Numbered from the stretch's first letter, positions 1-8,010 are shown. The stretch is DNA of 11,825 nucleotides from an uncultured Alphaproteobacteria bacterium (GCA_937910835.1 CALEMG010000499.1:1-11825), one strand, 5' to 3'. Notes: a model not told the origin generated them from the sequence alone. Numbers and translations: made by a program.

Positions 1-2
1 AG

Positions 3-866
<864 letters not shown>

Positions 867-912
867 GGCCATTTATACTGCCTCTACCGACTAACAATTA
901 AGTCAATAAATC

Positions 913-944
913 AGCGACGGTGGTTTTCCCGTCGCTTTTCTTTT
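913..944 (+). terminator. Rho-independent terminator after the OmpA-like protein gene
   Basis: An 8-bp stem (AGCGACGG at 913-920 with CCGTCGCT at 929-936) with an 8-base loop is followed by TTTTCTTTT. It lies 46 bases past the stop codon at 866. On the opposite strand there is no good T run, so it serves the plus strand only. The hupE-type gene coming from the right shows no clear terminator of its own. Confidence 0.8.
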
Positions 945-973
945 GAAGAGCCGCCTGCACAGCCCATTTTTCT

Positions 974-1603
974 TTAACCGAAAATCATGCCTTCAACATT
1001 CTCGACGAAGAAGGCGAAGCCAACGCCAGCGGCAACTGCGCCCGCAATTCTTGGTTTTGTCGCTGCAGCCTCTGTTGCGTGCCAGAATTTCTCAGCAATA
1101 AACCCGGCGCCGATGGCGACTGAATATTGAATAACGGCAAAGCCAATGAGATAGGCGACAAGCGGCGTATTTTCCGCCCCGACAATTGCCTCACCATAGG
1201 CACCACCATGAAACAGGCCGGCAACGGCAAAAATTGCCACATAAAGGCTCGCCGGGATTTTCCGGCCCGACACCACTAATGCGCCCATAAGAATGACAGA
1301 TCCTGTGATCACCAGTTCAGCGTAGGGAAGGGTTATCCCGTTTGTAATCATCAGACACCCGGCGACGGTTCCAAGAATAAAGACGAATGGCGCCACATAT
1401 TTTCTTGTCAAAAAGGCCGCTGCCAGTCCCACTAGAACCACAAAGGCCAGATGGTCGATCCCGATTACCGGATGGGCCAAGCCAGATATTAACCCTTCCA
1501 TGAAGCTGCTCGGCATTGCGCCGCCCATCGCATGATGGGCAAATGCCAAGTTAGGAACCGCCAGTGCCACAAGCACTGTTGTCGCCGCTATCTTATATCG
1601 CAT
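974..1603 (-). CDS. hupE: HupE/UreJ family transporter, probable B12-regulated cobalt importer
   Basis: A 209-residue polytopic membrane protein. I start it at the ATG at 1601-1603 because AGGAG lies 6 bases upstream and because the protein then opens with a Sec signal (MRYKIAATT...NLAFA) cleaved before HH. An upstream in-frame start at 1651 would fall in the riboswitch. The mature protein has an N-terminal HHAMGG, then HPVIGIDHL at residues 44-52 and FHGGAYGE near 131-138. These His-rich motifs are typical of HupE/UreJ metal permeases. About six hydrophobic segments follow one another. HupE proteins are linked to nickel supply for hydrogenase or urease, but members preceded by cobalamin riboswitches were proposed by comparative genomics to carry cobalt. 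The riboswitch here and the lack of hydrogenase or urease genes nearby favour cobalt. Substrate is inference; family assignment is firm. Confidence 0.88.
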   Translation of the reverse strand: MRYKIAATTVLVALAVPNLAFAHHAMGGAMPSSFMEGLISGLAHPVIGIDHLAFVVLVGLAAAFLTRKYVAPFVFILGTVAGCLMITNGITLPYAELVITGSVILMGALVVSGRKIPASLYVAIFAVAGLFHGGAYGEAIVGAENTPLVAYLIGFAVIQYSVAIGAGFIAEKFWHATEAAATKPRIAGAVAAGVGFAFFVENVEGMIFG

Positions 1604-1609
1604 GTCATT

Positions 1610-1614
1610 CTCCT
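1610..1614 (-). promoter_or_regulatory. Ribosome binding site fixing the hupE start
   Basis: AGGAG on the minus strand, 6 bases before the ATG at 1603. A TTCGTC/GACGAA hairpin lies just upstream of it, between the riboswitch and this site. There is no T run between the riboswitch and the gene, so control of translation through this site is more likely than transcription termination. Confidence 0.65.
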
Positions 1615-1650
1615 GTTTTCGTCTCACCCGACGAATTGACTTAGTTTCCA

Positions 1651-1811
1651 ATCAGCGGCAGGTCTCCTGGCTCGCGCTATCACGGTGCTTTCTGCCTTCC
1701 CAGAATTCTCCAGTGGCATCTTCGAAAGCCCCTTCGCGCTCACAGTTGCGGGGGCAGCCATAGAATTGGACGATAAATCGTCCTCACTATATTCCCTTTT
1801 AACCGACCGAT
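1651..1811 (-). ncRNA. Cobalamin (adenosylcobalamin-type) riboswitch
   Basis: Read on the minus strand, this holds the conserved landmarks of the B12 riboswitch in the right order: AAAGGGAAT, a P3 hairpin (GGACGATTTATCGTCC), GCTGCCCCCGCAACTGT, then GCCACTG, GGGAAGGC, and the B12 box AGCCAGGAGACCTGCC. The outer P1 helix can be formed between ATCGGTCGG (1803-1811) and CCGCTGAT (1651-1658) with one bulged base and one G-U pair. It sits 47 bases upstream of the HupE-type start. Such elements switch genes off when cobalamin is abundant. No intrinsic terminator follows, so blocking of translation is the likely mode. Confidence 0.95.
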
Positions 1812-1817
1812 AAAATC

Positions 1818-1845
1818 GATAGAACCGCCTTCGGCGAACTCTATC
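1818..1845. repeat. 28-bp imperfect inverted repeat upstream of the riboswitch
   Basis: GATAGA (1818-1823) pairs with TCTATC (1840-1845), and inside it CGCC (1826-1829) pairs with GGCG (1833-1836) around a TTC centre. It overlaps the best promoter guess for the hupE transcript. It may be an operator or, if transcribed, a hairpin. Confidence 0.45.
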
Positions 1846-1847
1846 AA
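1819..1847 (-). promoter_or_regulatory. Possible promoter of the riboswitch-hupE transcript
   Basis: On the minus strand TTGATA (1842-1847) and TTCTAT (1819-1824) are 17 bases apart. The -35 is good and the -10 poor (3 of 6). A start about 7 bases beyond the -10 would fall at ~1812, right at the first base of the riboswitch P1 helix, which supports the placement. Confidence 0.3.
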
Positions 1848-1968
1848 CTGCCATCGATGATGACCAGCGGCAATTACAGTCATCTGAAATCTTTTGCCGT
1901 CAGACCGCTGACCAAGATAGACGCTTAGCCAAGATGCCATCAGGTATTTTTAATCCCGCTATTCAGTA

Positions 1969-1987
1969 TTTTAAAATAATTCTAAAA
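1969..1987. promoter_or_regulatory. ICE/Irr-like palindrome upstream of the peroxiredoxin promoter
   Basis: TTTTAAAA (1969-1976), TAA, TTCTAAAA (1980-1987) is a 19-bp palindrome with a single mismatched pair. It resembles, as I recall it, the iron control element TTTAGAA-N3-TTCTAAA bound by Irr, the Fur-family iron/haem regulator of alphaproteobacteria. It ends 5 bases before the proposed -35, a place fitting either activation or repression. The region is AT-rich, so chance cannot be excluded. Confidence 0.4.
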
Positions 1988-1992
1988 ACTAC

Positions 1993-2020
1993 TTGCATTA
2001 ATTTCTGAGCTGAATATATA
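1993..2020 (+). promoter_or_regulatory. Probable sigma-70-type promoter of the peroxiredoxin-glutaredoxin gene
   Basis: TTGCAT (1993-1998) and TATATA (2015-2020) are 16 bases apart, giving a start near 2027 and a leader of about 35 bases to the ATG at 2062. The ATG at 2020 overlaps this -10 and is therefore an unlikely start codon. Confidence 0.5.
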
Positions 2021-2049
2021 TGGCTCATCAACAGAATTTGCATATTGAT

Positions 2050-2053
2050 GGAG
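2050..2053 (+). promoter_or_regulatory. Ribosome binding site deciding the 2062 start
   Basis: GGAG lies 8 bases before the ATG at 2062. No comparable site precedes the in-frame ATG at 2020. Confidence 0.6.
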
Positions 2054-2061
2054 TTGAAAAG

Positions 2062-2808
2062 ATGAAAAATATGGAAGGCCAGAAAGTCCCGAACGTCACC
2101 TTTAAAACACGCGACGGCGACAGCTGGTGCGATGTGACGACGGATGAGCTTTTCAAAGGCCAGAAAGTTGTTTTATTTGCTCTTCCCGGAGCCTTTACGC
2201 CAACATGCTCTTCGTCGCATCTCCCCCGGTATAACGAGCTTGTGCCGGTTTTTGAGAAAGCCGGTATCGATCGTATTATCTGTCTTTCGGTCAACGATAC
2301 ATTCGTCATGAACGAATGGAAGAAAGATCAGAAGGCCGACAATATTACCTTTCTCCCGGATGGGACAGGCGCGTTCACCGAAGGCATGGGCATGCTTGTA
2401 AACAAGGATGATCTTGGCTTTGGTAAGCGGAGCTGGCGCTATTCAATGCTGGTCAACGACGGTGTCGTGGAAAAAATGTTCATCGAACCCGATGTCGAAG
2501 GCGACCCGTTCGAGGTTTCAGATGCGGACACAATGCTCAACTATCTGAATCCCAGTGCGGAAAAACCGAAAGCGATCACAGTTTTCTCAAAACCAGGCTG
2601 TGGCCACTGCACGAGAGCAAAAAGCGCACTGGAAAAAGCCGGACTTGGATATGAGGAAATCGTCCTTGGCACCGACGCAACGATGCGTTCCCTGAGGGCC
2701 GTATCGGGCACACTGACCACCCCGCAGATCTTTATCGATGGTCAGAAAATTGGTGGTGCCGATGAGCTTGAAAGCTATCTTGGGGCCGGAAAAGCTGCCG
2801 CCGCATAA
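2062..2808 (+). CDS. Peroxiredoxin-glutaredoxin fusion (hybrid Prx5/Grx peroxidase)
   Basis: A 248-residue two-domain thiol peroxidase that reduces peroxides using glutathione through its own glutaredoxin domain. Residues 1-165 are a Prx5-like AhpC/TSA domain: the PGAFTPTC loop puts the peroxidatic cysteine at C49, and R126 in RSWRYSM is the likely active-site arginine. Residues ~170-240 are glutaredoxin: FSKPGCGHC gives C180 and C183, [10 protein letters not shown] carries the cis-Pro glutathione-binding loop, and GGADEL follows. The active site CGHC departs from the CPYC/CPFC usual in glutaredoxins. The start at 2062 is chosen from GGAG, the promoter and the family N-terminus ([11 protein letters not shown]); 2020 would add 14 residues. 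No signal peptide, so cytoplasmic. It is transcribed alone and ends in a strong terminator. An ICE-like box upstream hints at iron or peroxide control. Confidence 0.93.
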   Translation: MKNMEGQKVPNVTFKTRDGDSWCDVTTDELFKGQKVVLFALPGAFTPTCSSSHLPRYNELVPVFEKAGIDRIICLSVNDTFVMNEWKKDQKADNITFLPDGTGAFTEGMGMLVNKDDLGFGKRSWRYSMLVNDGVVEKMFIEPDVEGDPFEVSDADTMLNYLNPSAEKPKAITVFSKPGCGHCTRAKSALEKAGLGYEEIVLGTDATMRSLRAVSGTLTTPQIFIDGQKIGGADELESYLGAGKAAAA

Positions 2809-2851
2809 ACTACTGGTCCCCGCGAAGAAGGGTCGTCAATTTCCTTCTTCA

Positions 2852-2887
2852 AAAAAAACCCGCTGGTGAAAGCCAGCGGGTTTTTTT
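2852..2887. terminator. Bidirectional Rho-independent terminator
   Basis: CCCGCTGG (2859-2866) pairs with CCAGCGGG (2873-2880) around a 6-base loop, flanked by seven to eight A on the left and seven T on the right. It therefore ends both the plus-strand peroxiredoxin-glutaredoxin gene and the minus-strand peptide-binding-protein operon, whose stop is 26 bases away. A second weaker inverted repeat, GAAGAAGG/CCTTCTTC, lies at 2824-2850. Confidence 0.92.
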
Positions 2888-2913
2888 ACATCAGTTAGTA
2901 GATGTGAGAGGCG

Positions 2914-4392
2914 TTAATCGCTCCAAGACATCCGGGACGCATCGGTGACGAAAAACGGCAAGTCGCTCCACACACCGTTCAGCCCTTTGCGGCCCACGAC
3001 GACACGCGGCAACTGGAACATAAAGCCATTCACAGCATCGTCAGCCAGTATCTTCTGCGCGGTCTGCAAAAGCTCTGTGCGTTCGGCTGGTGACGCCGCA
3101 GATTCAGCTGCAGCAACTACTTCGTTAAACTTCGGGTTATTGTAGTTGAAGTAGTAATTCTCGCGGGCATAAATACCGATATCCATTGGCTCTACATGCG
3201 AGACAATAGACAGATCGTAGTTTTTGTTCTTATAGACCTCGTCCAGCCATTTCGGCCAGTCAACATTCTCGATGTTGATCTTAAAGCCAGCCTTTTCAAG
3301 CTGTGCCGCTACGATCTGTCCGCCTTTACGGGCATAATCATCCACTGGCGGCAGCTTCAAAGAAAGCTCCAGCCCGTCCGGATAGCCAGCCTCGGCAAGA
3401 AGCTGCTTGGATTTTTCCGGATCATACGGATAAGTTCCGGTCAGATCGAGATAATCCGGATGATGTGGTGCGAAATGCGTTCCGATTGGCGTTCCAAAAC
3501 CAAACATTGCACCATCGATCAACTCCTGTCGATTGATCGCATGAGCAATCGCCTGTCGAACTTTCAACTTCGAAAGAGCTTCATTCGCATTGTTCGTGCT
3601 GAGAATGGTTTCACCATTCGTATTCCCGACAACAACATTGAAATCGTCCTTCAGGGCATCGCTGCCAATCAGTTCCTTAGGGATATCCGCAACATCCACA
3701 TCACCGGCGAGTAGCGCAGCAAGACGTGCCGGACCATCACCGATAAAACGGATTGTCACATTCTTGATCGCGACATCATCCTTGTCACGATAGGTATCCG
3801 CAGCCGTCAACTTCAGGCTATCGCCTTTCGTCCAGCTTGCAACTTTGTAAGGACCTGTGCCAATCGGTTTGGTTGCGTTGGTCGCATCCGATGCTGGATC
3901 GACAATCACGGCTGTTGATTCGCTTAGTTGCTCAAGTAGGGCCGGGCGGCGCGCTTTCAACTTGATAACCACGGTATTGGCATCTGGCGTCTCAATGCTT
4001 TCCATGTTCGTAAAGCGATCTTTACGCTTGTTCTGGCTATCCTCTGCTGCGTTGGCCTCAAAGGTATATTTTACGTCAGAACTGTCAAAGTCCGCACCGT
4101 CATGGAACTTGACGCCTTCGCGAAGCTTGAAGGTATAGGTCAGGCCGTCATCGCTGATGGTCCAGCTTTCCGCAAGGGCCGGATGGACCATGCTTTTTTC
4201 ATCCATTCGGGTCAGGCCCTCATAGACGTTATAAAGTGTAGTCAGCGAAATTGCGGCAGCTGCTCCGGTTCTCGGATCAAGCCCCGGTGGCTCCAGTCGC
4301 TGGGCGAAGGTAACGGTATCATTCGCTGCCTGTGCCGATATCGGTGCCAGTACGGCACCGGCAAGAGCGGCGGCAATAAGCAATCTTTTCAT
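2914..4392 (-). CDS. ABC transporter periplasmic substrate-binding protein, family 5 (peptide/nickel type)
   Basis: A 492-residue extracellular solute-binding protein of the DppA/OppA class, which captures peptides or similar ligands in the periplasm for an ABC importer. A Sec signal (MKRLLIAAALAGAVLAPISAQA) is cleaved before AND. The family signature covers residues ~73-99 (LAESWTISDDGLTY, then TFKLREGVKFHDG). The C-terminal lobe has the usual VDWPKWLDEVY and later YNNPKFNEVV segments. The start at 4392 has GGGAG 8 bases upstream. It lies only 32 bases after the stop of the P1 peptidase, so the two are likely one operon, and the bidirectional terminator closes it. No permease or ATPase genes are present on either side, so it must work with components encoded elsewhere. 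A peptide ligand is inferred from the peptidase neighbours; the family also binds nickel, haem, sugars and glutathione. Confidence 0.9.
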   Translation of the reverse strand: MKRLLIAAALAGAVLAPISAQAANDTVTFAQRLEPPGLDPRTGAAAAISLTTLYNVYEGLTRMDEKSMVHPALAESWTISDDGLTYTFKLREGVKFHDGADFDSSDVKYTFEANAAEDSQNKRKDRFTNMESIETPDANTVVIKLKARRPALLEQLSESTAVIVDPASDATNATKPIGTGPYKVASWTKGDSLKLTAADTYRDKDDVAIKNVTIRFIGDGPARLAALLAGDVDVADIPKELIGSDALKDDFNVVVGNTNGETILSTNNANEALSKLKVRQAIAHAINRQELIDGAMFGFGTPIGTHFAPHHPDYLDLTGTYPYDPEKSKQLLAEAGYPDGLELSLKLPPVDDYARKGGQIVAAQLEKAGFKINIENVDWPKWLDEVYKNKNYDLSIVSHVEPMDIGIYARENYYFNYNNPKFNEVVAAAESAASPAERTELLQTAQKILADDAVNGFMFQLPRVVVGRKGLNGVWSDLPFFVTDASRMSWSD

Positions 4393-4424
4393 AGACTTAT
4401 CTCCCTTATGTGAAACCTTAAAAT

Positions 4425-5411
4425 CTAAGACATGTACCCCGGTAAACCGCCTAAACTTTTGGCGTTATAGACAGCCCGGGCGATGGATCGTGCGACACAA
4501 TCGGCAGCCATTGCGCCAATCCTCGCCACACCGAATGGTCTTGGGCCGGATAACTCTTCTCTTTCCGTCGACATTGCGAAAATACTATCGCCGTCGAAGG
4601 GAGTATGTACAGGCCTAATTGCGCGCGCAAGACCGTCATGAGCCATGATAGCGATGCGCTTGGCCTCTGATTTTGTAAGCGCAATATTCGTTGCGACTAC
4701 ACCGATAGTTGTATTTTCCGCAAGCCGAGACTCCACCGGTATATCCAGCGACATATCTGTGGCAAGCTCGGGTGGTTCGAAGCCACCGAATTCCGCATTC
4801 TGCTCAAAAGGCCAGGCCCAGAAACTCCGCGTTCCGGGGATAACCACGCTACCGACCGGATTAACGGCGAACACTGCCCCAACCTGCACGCCATCCTCAC
4901 CGATCAGGGAGGCACTGCCGAGCCCGCCTTTCATTTTGCCGGCCGCGGCGCCGTAACCTGCGCCGATATTGCCAAGAGGAAAATCGTCCGTCGCATTCTC
5001 CACAGCCTCAATGCCGAGCCGGCGATAGGGCGGCATATCCCCCCAATCTTTGCTGCCCGCATTGGCTAGATCAAACAGAATGGCCGACGGGACGATCGGC
5101 ACGCGAATGCCTCTCACATCAAAGCCCCGTTCCTGTTTGGCAAGCGCCATAACAGCGCCTGCCGCTGCCTCCAACCCGTAGACGGAACCACCACTTAAAA
5201 CGATACCTTCCACGCGCTCCACCAGGCAATCGGGGTTAAGCACCTCTGTTTCACGGGTGCCCGGACCGCCGCCACGGACATCGACCCCGGTGACCGCTGA
5301 CGCATCGGGAATGAGCGCCGTGACCCCCGTCATAGCCCGCTCATCTTCGGCATTGCCGATTTTAATCCCGTCAACATCTGTGATAAGATTTTTGGTGCCA
5401 GGTTCGTTCAT
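4425..5411 (-). CDS. P1 family peptidase (DmpA/NylC type, self-cleaving Ntn-like hydrolase)
   Basis: A 328-residue member of the DmpA/BapA/NylC group, which cleave N-terminal residues, beta-peptides or amide oligomers after autocatalytic splitting into alpha and beta chains. Markers are NLITDVDGIKIGNA at the N-terminus, VRGGGPGTRE, LSGGSVYGLEAAAG, GNIGAGYGAAAGKMKGG, NPVGSV, and the cleavage region ENTTIGVVATN. As in NylC (Asn/Thr) rather than DmpA (Gly/Ser), the expected cut is Asn-Thr, with Thr as nucleophile (about residues 233/234 from this start); HTPFDGDSIFA follows. No signal peptide, so probably cytoplasmic. I start at the ATG at 5411 because family proteins begin just before GxxNLITDV; ATG 5456 or TTG 5468 would add a polar lysine/threonine-rich extension, and none has a clear ribosome site. 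It is followed 32 bases later by the peptide-binding protein, and faces gamma-glutamyltransferase. True substrate unknown. Confidence 0.9.
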   Translation of the reverse strand: MNEPGTKNLITDVDGIKIGNAEDERAMTGVTALIPDASAVTGVDVRGGGPGTRETEVLNPDCLVERVEGIVLSGGSVYGLEAAAGAVMALAKQERGFDVRGIRVPIVPSAILFDLANAGSKDWGDMPPYRRLGIEAVENATDDFPLGNIGAGYGAAAGKMKGGLGSASLIGEDGVQVGAVFAVNPVGSVVIPGTRSFWAWPFEQNAEFGGFEPPELATDMSLDIPVESRLAENTTIGVVATNIALTKSEAKRIAIMAHDGLARAIRPVHTPFDGDSIFAMSTEREELSGPRPFGVARIGAMAADCVARSIARAVYNAKSLGGLPGYMS

Positions 5412-5514
5412 ATTATTATCTTTTGCTTTTGTTTCCGTAACGTTAGCCTTGGCCATACATTCGGTCAACTTTTCTTCGCGGCCGCAGCAAATTCAAGCAA
5501 GGAGCTCTTTATTT

Positions 5515-7236
5515 ATGACCGTCCTCTCCCTGTTCCAAATTCCGGCACGGCACCGAATGCTGACACTCTCTTTGTTTTGCCTGCTGCTCGCCTCACCGCT
5601 CCGGGCGGATGACCAAAAGTTCATGATTGCCGCGGCCAACCCGCTCGCAGCCGAGGCGGGTCGGGATATGCTCGCGCGCGGAGGCAGCGCGGTCGATGCC
5701 GCAATTGCAACGCAGATGGTGCTGACGCTGGTGGAGCCGCAATCCTCCGGCATCGGCGGCGGGGCATTCTTGCTCTATTTTGATAGCAAAACAAAGGAGC
5801 TGGAGACATATGACGGTCGGGAAACAGCGCCAGCAGCAGTAACGGAGACGCATTTCCTGAAAGCGGACGGCCGCCGGAAGAAATTCTATGAGGCAGTTGT
5901 CGGAGGCGGATCGGTCGGGGTCCCCGGTGTTGTCGCCATGCTGGCAAAAGCGCATCAGGATCACGGGAAGCTACCCTGGGCGGATCTGTTCGACCCGGCA
6001 ATCAAGCTTGCGGAGCAGGGCTTTCTTATTTCTCCCCGCCTTCATTACTTGCTCGACAGAGATAAATACCTGAAAATCAAAGCAGCCACAGCTTCCTACT
6101 TCTATAGTGCTGGCGGTACTGCAAAGACTGCAGGTACACGCCTTAAAAACCCAGCGCTTGCAGCAACATTGAGAAAGATCGCGGAAGAGGGGGCCGATGC
6201 TTTCTATCACGGCGAGATCGCGAAGGCGATTGTCGAGACGGTCCGCAGCGATAACCAGAACCCGGGCCTGCTAACGCTCGATGATATGGCTAATTATGAA
6301 GCGATAAAAAGGGAGCCAGTTTGTGCACCATATCGCGCGCATCATGTTTGTGGCATGGGACCGCCGACTTCCGGCGGGATCACCCTGTTGCAGGCCTTAC
6401 GCATCCTTGAAGCATGGGATATGCCCACAATCAAGCCGGGTAGTACGGAAGCGATCGATCTTATCGCACAAGCAAGTGCCCTTGCCTTTGCCGACCGCGG
6501 CAAGTATCTCGCCGACGGTGACTTTATCGATATACCCATCAAGGGGCTACTGGGCGCAGACTATGTTGGAGACCGGTCCAAACTGATCATACCCGGCGAA
6601 TCGCCGCTGCCCTTTCAGGCGGGCAATCCGCTTGAGAAACAGGGTTCTCTCGGCCTAGATAGTGCAATCGAGCTTCCCTCCACCAGCCATTTCAGCATTA
6701 TGGATAGTGCTGGCAACGCCATCTCCATGACCACATCGGTCGAGAATGTGTTCGGGTCCCGATTGATGACCAATGGCTTCATCCTCAATAACCAACTGAC
6801 TGATTTTTCCTTCTCCCCTGCAACCGAAGACGGCCCTGTCGCCAATCGGATTGAGCCTAACAAGCGCCCACGCAGTTCCATGTCCCCGACCATGGTATTC
6901 GACGGGGACGGAAATCTGCAGATGGTCATCGGCTCTCCCGGCGGCAGCCGGATTATCGGCTATGTCTTGAAAACTATTGTTGCCTCGCTCGACTGGAATA
7001 TGGATATGCAGACAGCCATTGCTATGCCCCATTTCATTAACCGGAATGGTTCTCTCGATCTGGAAGCGGACACACCTCTTGCAGATATTCAACCCGAATT
7101 GGAAGCCATGGGTCACGAAGTCAAGGTCCGCGCCCTCAATAGCGGGCTTCATGGGATCCGGATAACAGATGGCGGCCTTGAGGGCGGCGCGGATCCTAGG
7201 CGTGAAGGGGTTGTCCTTACCGGTGAAACGGAGTGA
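5515..7236 (+). CDS. ggt: Gamma-glutamyltransferase (glutathione hydrolase) precursor
   Basis: A 573-residue precursor that removes the gamma-glutamyl group of glutathione and related peptides in the periplasm, releasing or transferring glutamate and leaving Cys-Gly. The start at 5515 is set by AAGGAG 10 bases upstream; the longer open frame to 5257 is only antisense to the peptidase. A Sec signal lies in residues ~15-31 (MLTLSLFCLLLASPLRA). R102 in YDGRETAP matches the substrate-carboxylate arginine of the family, and GSVGVPGVV is conserved. Self-cleavage is expected before Thr390 in STSHFS, giving a large subunit (~32-389) and a small one (390-573). The small subunit carries TTSVENVFGS, FILNNQLTDFS and GSPGGSRI. 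Length is close to the E. coli enzyme. It diverges from the P1 peptidase and its stop touches that of tam. Family assignment is firm; physiological substrate is inferred. Confidence 0.95.
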   Translation: MTVLSLFQIPARHRMLTLSLFCLLLASPLRADDQKFMIAAANPLAAEAGRDMLARGGSAVDAAIATQMVLTLVEPQSSGIGGGAFLLYFDSKTKELETYDGRETAPAAVTETHFLKADGRRKKFYEAVVGGGSVGVPGVVAMLAKAHQDHGKLPWADLFDPAIKLAEQGFLISPRLHYLLDRDKYLKIKAATASYFYSAGGTAKTAGTRLKNPALAATLRKIAEEGADAFYHGEIAKAIVETVRSDNQNPGLLTLDDMANYEAIKREPVCAPYRAHHVCGMGPPTSGGITLLQALRILEAWDMPTIKPGSTEAIDLIAQASALAFADRGKYLADGDFIDIPIKGLLGADYVGDRSKLIIPGESPLPFQAGNPLEKQGSLGLDSAIELPSTSHFSIMDSAGNAISMTTSVENVFGSRLMTNGFILNNQLTDFSFSPATEDGPVANRIEPNKRPRSSMSPTMVFDGDGNLQMVIGSPGGSRIIGYVLKTIVASLDWNMDMQTAIAMPHFINRNGSLDLEADTPLADIQPELEAMGHEVKVRALNSGLHGIRITDGGLEGGADPRREGVVLTGETE

Positions 7237-8010
7237 CTATTCCTCTGGCAATTGCACGACGATAAAGAGCCTGGAAAACGGATAGAGGGTCGCGTCGTCT
7301 TGCCTCAGTGGGTAGGATTCCAGCAATGACTCGGCATACTGGCTTTCAAACACCTCCGCCTCCGCTGCGTCCAGCTCCGCAAGGAAGGGCCGAAGTGCTG
7401 TACCCCGCGTCCATTCCAGAACGGCATCCTTACCTTTGAGAACCTGAAAATAGGTGGTCTCCCAGATATTCACTTTCTCCGCCAACGGCGACAGGAGATC
7501 GAAATACCATTTGATATTATGGACGGTCGCCGGCCGGACCAGAGGCCCCAGCCTGTCGACCCATTCCGGAGACTGGGCCAGATCATACAGATTCTGATGA
7601 GATGGGGCGGAGAAATTATTCGGCATCTGCACAGCCAGCACACCGCCCGGGCGTAGTTGTTTCAAAAGATTGGGAAACAGATTTTCATGATCGTCCAGCC
7701 AGTGAAGCGCCGCATTGCTGAAGATCAGGTTGCCCTTGCTGGTCGGGGAGAAGCGACTGATATCCGCCAGCTTCCATTCGATGGAAGGGTGATCGCGCCG
7801 CGCCTTGGCAAGCATTTCCTCGGAACTGTCGATACCGGTAATAATCGCCTCATTCCAATGTTGCGAAAGAAGCGCCGTGACATTCCCTGTACCGCAACCA
7901 AGGTCATAGATAACGGAAGGTGAAATAAGCGGCACCTGTGACAACAGATCCAGTGCCGGCCGCAGCCGATGATCGGAGAAAAGAATATACTGTTCCGGGT
8001 TCCATGCCAT
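7237..8010 (-). CDS. tam: Trans-aconitate 2-methyltransferase
   Basis: A 257-residue cytoplasmic SAM-dependent methyltransferase. Tam methylates trans-aconitate, a spontaneous isomer of the citric-acid-cycle intermediate cis-aconitate that inhibits aconitase. The sequence follows E. coli Tam along its whole length: WNPEQYILFSDHRLRPALDLL at the start, SAM motif I DLGCGTGN (residues 36-43), acidic loop GIDSS (59-63), ADISRF, NAALHWLDDHENLFP, PGGVLAVQMPNN, IWETTYFQVL, GTALRPFL and the C-terminal PFSRLFIVV. The start has AAGGAGG 10 bases upstream. Its stop is directly adjacent to the stop of gamma-glutamyltransferase on the other strand, with no terminator between. Upstream there are 87 bases to the lipoprotein gene on the same strand, in which I saw no convincing terminator, so it may be read from the same transcript. 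Confidence 0.93.
   Translation of the reverse strand: MAWNPEQYILFSDHRLRPALDLLSQVPLISPSVIYDLGCGTGNVTALLSQHWNEAIITGIDSSEEMLAKARRDHPSIEWKLADISRFSPTSKGNLIFSNAALHWLDDHENLFPNLLKQLRPGGVLAVQMPNNFSAPSHQNLYDLAQSPEWVDRLGPLVRPATVHNIKWYFDLLSPLAEKVNIWETTYFQVLKGKDAVLEWTRGTALRPFLAELDAAEAEVFESQYAESLLESYPLRQDDATLYPFSRLFIVVQLPEE

Noticed and set aside
1624..1940. Two minus-strand open frames of 66-76 codons upstream of hupE
   Set aside because: They lie over the cobalamin riboswitch and its promoter region, and the encoded residues show no family features.
2020..2061. Upstream ATG as start of the peroxiredoxin-glutaredoxin
   Set aside because: It overlaps the predicted -10 box and has no ribosome site; the family N-terminus begins just after 2062.
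3196..4413. Several plus-strand open frames of 67-172 codons across the peptide-binding protein
   Set aside because: They are antisense shadows of a well-supported gene and lack ribosome sites and recognisable domains.
5257..5514. N-terminal extension of gamma-glutamyltransferase by 86 residues
   Set aside because: It is antisense to the P1 peptidase, carries no family similarity, and the ATG at 5515 has AAGGAG and is followed by a signal peptide.
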